A stretch of DNA of 64,000 nucleotides. It comes from Neorhizobium galegae (GTDB lineage: Bacteria > Pseudomonadota > Alphaproteobacteria > Rhizobiales > Rhizobiaceae). The DNA lies in assembly GCF_017877135.1 (NCBI RefSeq), contig NZ_JAGIPH010000004.1, positions 248,001 through 312,000 of the forward strand. Direction: 5' to 3'. Below are positions 62,941 through 64,000 of this stretch, piece after piece. The first letter of the stretch is position 1. Each line of letters begins with the position of its first letter. Under the pieces are notes generated by a model, which did not search any database, was not told where the DNA came from, and saw only the letters and a list, made by a program, of their open reading frames with translations. The translations under genes and the position numbers were made by a program.

Positions 62941-64000
62941 TTACTTCTCTGCACCCACCAGGGATGCCACCACGGTTGCGGCAATTTTGAGCCGCTGGCG
63001 CACCACGGAGCGGCCGAGCAGCGCCATACTGTCAAACAGCGGCAGCGAGCGCTGCGAACCGGACATGGCGACGAACAGCGGCGGTGTGACGACGCGCAGC
63101 TTCTTGCCGAGCTTGTCGGCCACGGCGCGCAGTTCCTGGTCGATGCTTTCCACCGTCCATTCCGGCATTTTTTCGAAATCGGCCTGAACGGTGTTGATGA
63201 TTTCCAGCATCTCGGCGGGCGAGGTCTTGAGGCCCGCAAACGAGGCGGGCGTCAGGCCGACGTCGCTGGCGAGCAGGAAGCCGGCCAGGTTCGGCAATTC
63301 GCCGAGCTTGGAAATGCGGCTCTGGGCAAGCTTCAGGCCTTCCGTCAGCCGCTGGTTTTCAGAGGCCCATTCGAAGCTGCGGGCAATGAATTCCTCCGGC
63401 GACAGCTTTTCGCGCAGCCAACGGCCGTTCAGCCAGTCGAGCTTCTGGATGTCGAAGATGGCGCCGGCCTTCGACAGCGCTTCCGGATCGAATTTGTCCG
63501 CCAGTTCCTCCATGGTCAGCAGTTCTTCGCCTTCGGCGATCTGGATGAAGAACAGGCCAAGGAAGTTCATCAGCGCTTCCGGCAGGTAGCCGAGCGCCGA
63601 GTAATAGGAGATCGAGGTCGGGTTCTTGCGCTTCGACAATTTTGACTTGTCGGCATTGCGCATCAGCGACAGGTGCATGAACTTCGGCTCCTGCCAGCCG
63701 AAATAACGATAGAGCAGGATGTGCTTCGGCACGGAGGCGAGCCATTCCTCGCCGCGCGCCACATGGGTGATCTTCATCAGATGGTCGTCGATGACGTTTG
63801 CCATATGATAGGTCGGCATGCCGTCGGCCTTGATCAGCACCTGCATGTCGACGGAATTCCACGGGATCGACACGTCGCCATAGACGCCGTCGTTGAACTC
63901 GCAAGCCCCTTCCGTCGGGATCTTCATGCGCACGACGGAGGTTTCGCCGGCGTCCATCTTGGCGGTGACTTCTTCGGCGGAATAGCGCAGGCAAAGGCCG
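62941..64000 (-). CDS. gltX: Glutamyl-tRNA synthetase, N-terminus cut by window edge
   Basis: The visible 352 residues are the C-terminal part of a GluRS. The class I KMSKS loop appears as SKLSKRKNPTS, preceded by VLIKADGMPTYHMANVIDDHLM and THVARGEEWLASVPKHILLY. The C-terminal helical anticodon-binding region follows. It charges tRNA-Glu (and, in rhizobia lacking GlnRS, tRNA-Gln for later amidation). The HIGH motif and start lie beyond position 64000, since the frame stays open to the edge. Confidence 0.95.
   Translation of the reverse strand, partial: GLCLRYSAEEVTAKMDAGETSVVRMKIPTEGACEFNDGVYGDVSIPWNSVDMQVLIKADGMPTYHMANVIDDHLMKITHVARGEEWLASVPKHILLYRYFGWQEPKFMHLSLMRNADKSKLSKRKNPTSISYYSALGYLPEALMNFLGLFFIQIAEGEELLTMEELADKFDPEALSKAGAIFDIQKLDWLNGRWLREKLSPEEFIARSFEWASENQRLTEGLKLAQSRISKLGELPNLAGFLLASDVGLTPASFAGLKTSPAEMLEIINTVQADFEKMPEWTVESIDQELRAVADKLGKKLRVVTPPLFVAMSGSQRSLPLFDSMALLGRSVVRQRLKIAATVVASLVGAEK

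Overview
This window is a gene-dense, high-GC (about 60 % by eye) stretch of an alphaproteobacterial chromosome, most likely from the Rhizobiaceae (Rhizobium/Agrobacterium group). The evidence is a PhyR-NepR-EcfG general stress response locus, a smoEFGK-smoS-mtlK polyol operon, a sitABCD manganese operon with Mur-type operators, and three copies of a long rhizobial intergenic palindrome (RIME-like). The genes lysS and gltX argue for the main chromosome. I see no phage, insertion sequence, CRISPR array, tRNA or rRNA.

Layout. 1-931: 5' part of a PAS sensor kinase (minus). 1092-6069: TetR regulator with an RND efflux pair. 6267-10083: sulfate ABC transporter. 10365-14903: gabD-like dehydrogenase, gcdH with a divergent LysR gene, and a phosphoribosyltransferase. 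14982-27324: dipeptidase, a complete peptide-type ABC transporter, a LysR gene, a second transporter lacking ATPases, and an amidase. 27609-32989: the stress response region. 33094-40152: a split peptide-type transporter with an M20 amidohydrolase. 40300-50339: polyol (sorbitol/mannitol) uptake and catabolism. 50406-53947: EI24 membrane protein, nth, DUF2244, an Ada-like protein and a toxin-antitoxin pair. 53961-56075: SorC regulator and transaldolase. 56140-59624: sitABCD (minus). 59873-61120: His/Gly-rich unknown. 61209-64000: lysS and gltX (cut by the right edge).

The most notable feature is the reach of the general stress response. The EcfG promoter signature GGAAC-N16-CGTT occurs exactly five times outside genes: before phyR, before an HWE kinase, before a DUF883/holin-like pair, before the PAS kinase at the left edge, and on the minus strand at 32965-32989 where no protein gene follows. 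A sixth, one-mismatch copy precedes nepR-ecfG. The orphan promoter sits directly before an 11-bp hairpin with a very C-rich loop and a strong intrinsic terminator, so it probably expresses a small RNA of about 110 nt. It resembles the sigma-T-dependent GsrN RNA of Caulobacter in design. A degenerate receiver protein lacking the phosphorylatable aspartate lies beside ecfG.

A second theme is transporter organisation. Four of the five binding-protein ABC systems (sulfate, two peptide-type and polyol) have a strong hairpin or RIME element in the gap between the binding-protein gene and the first permease gene, which should favour excess binding-protein mRNA. One peptide-type system has no ATPase genes and may borrow those of the adjacent system.
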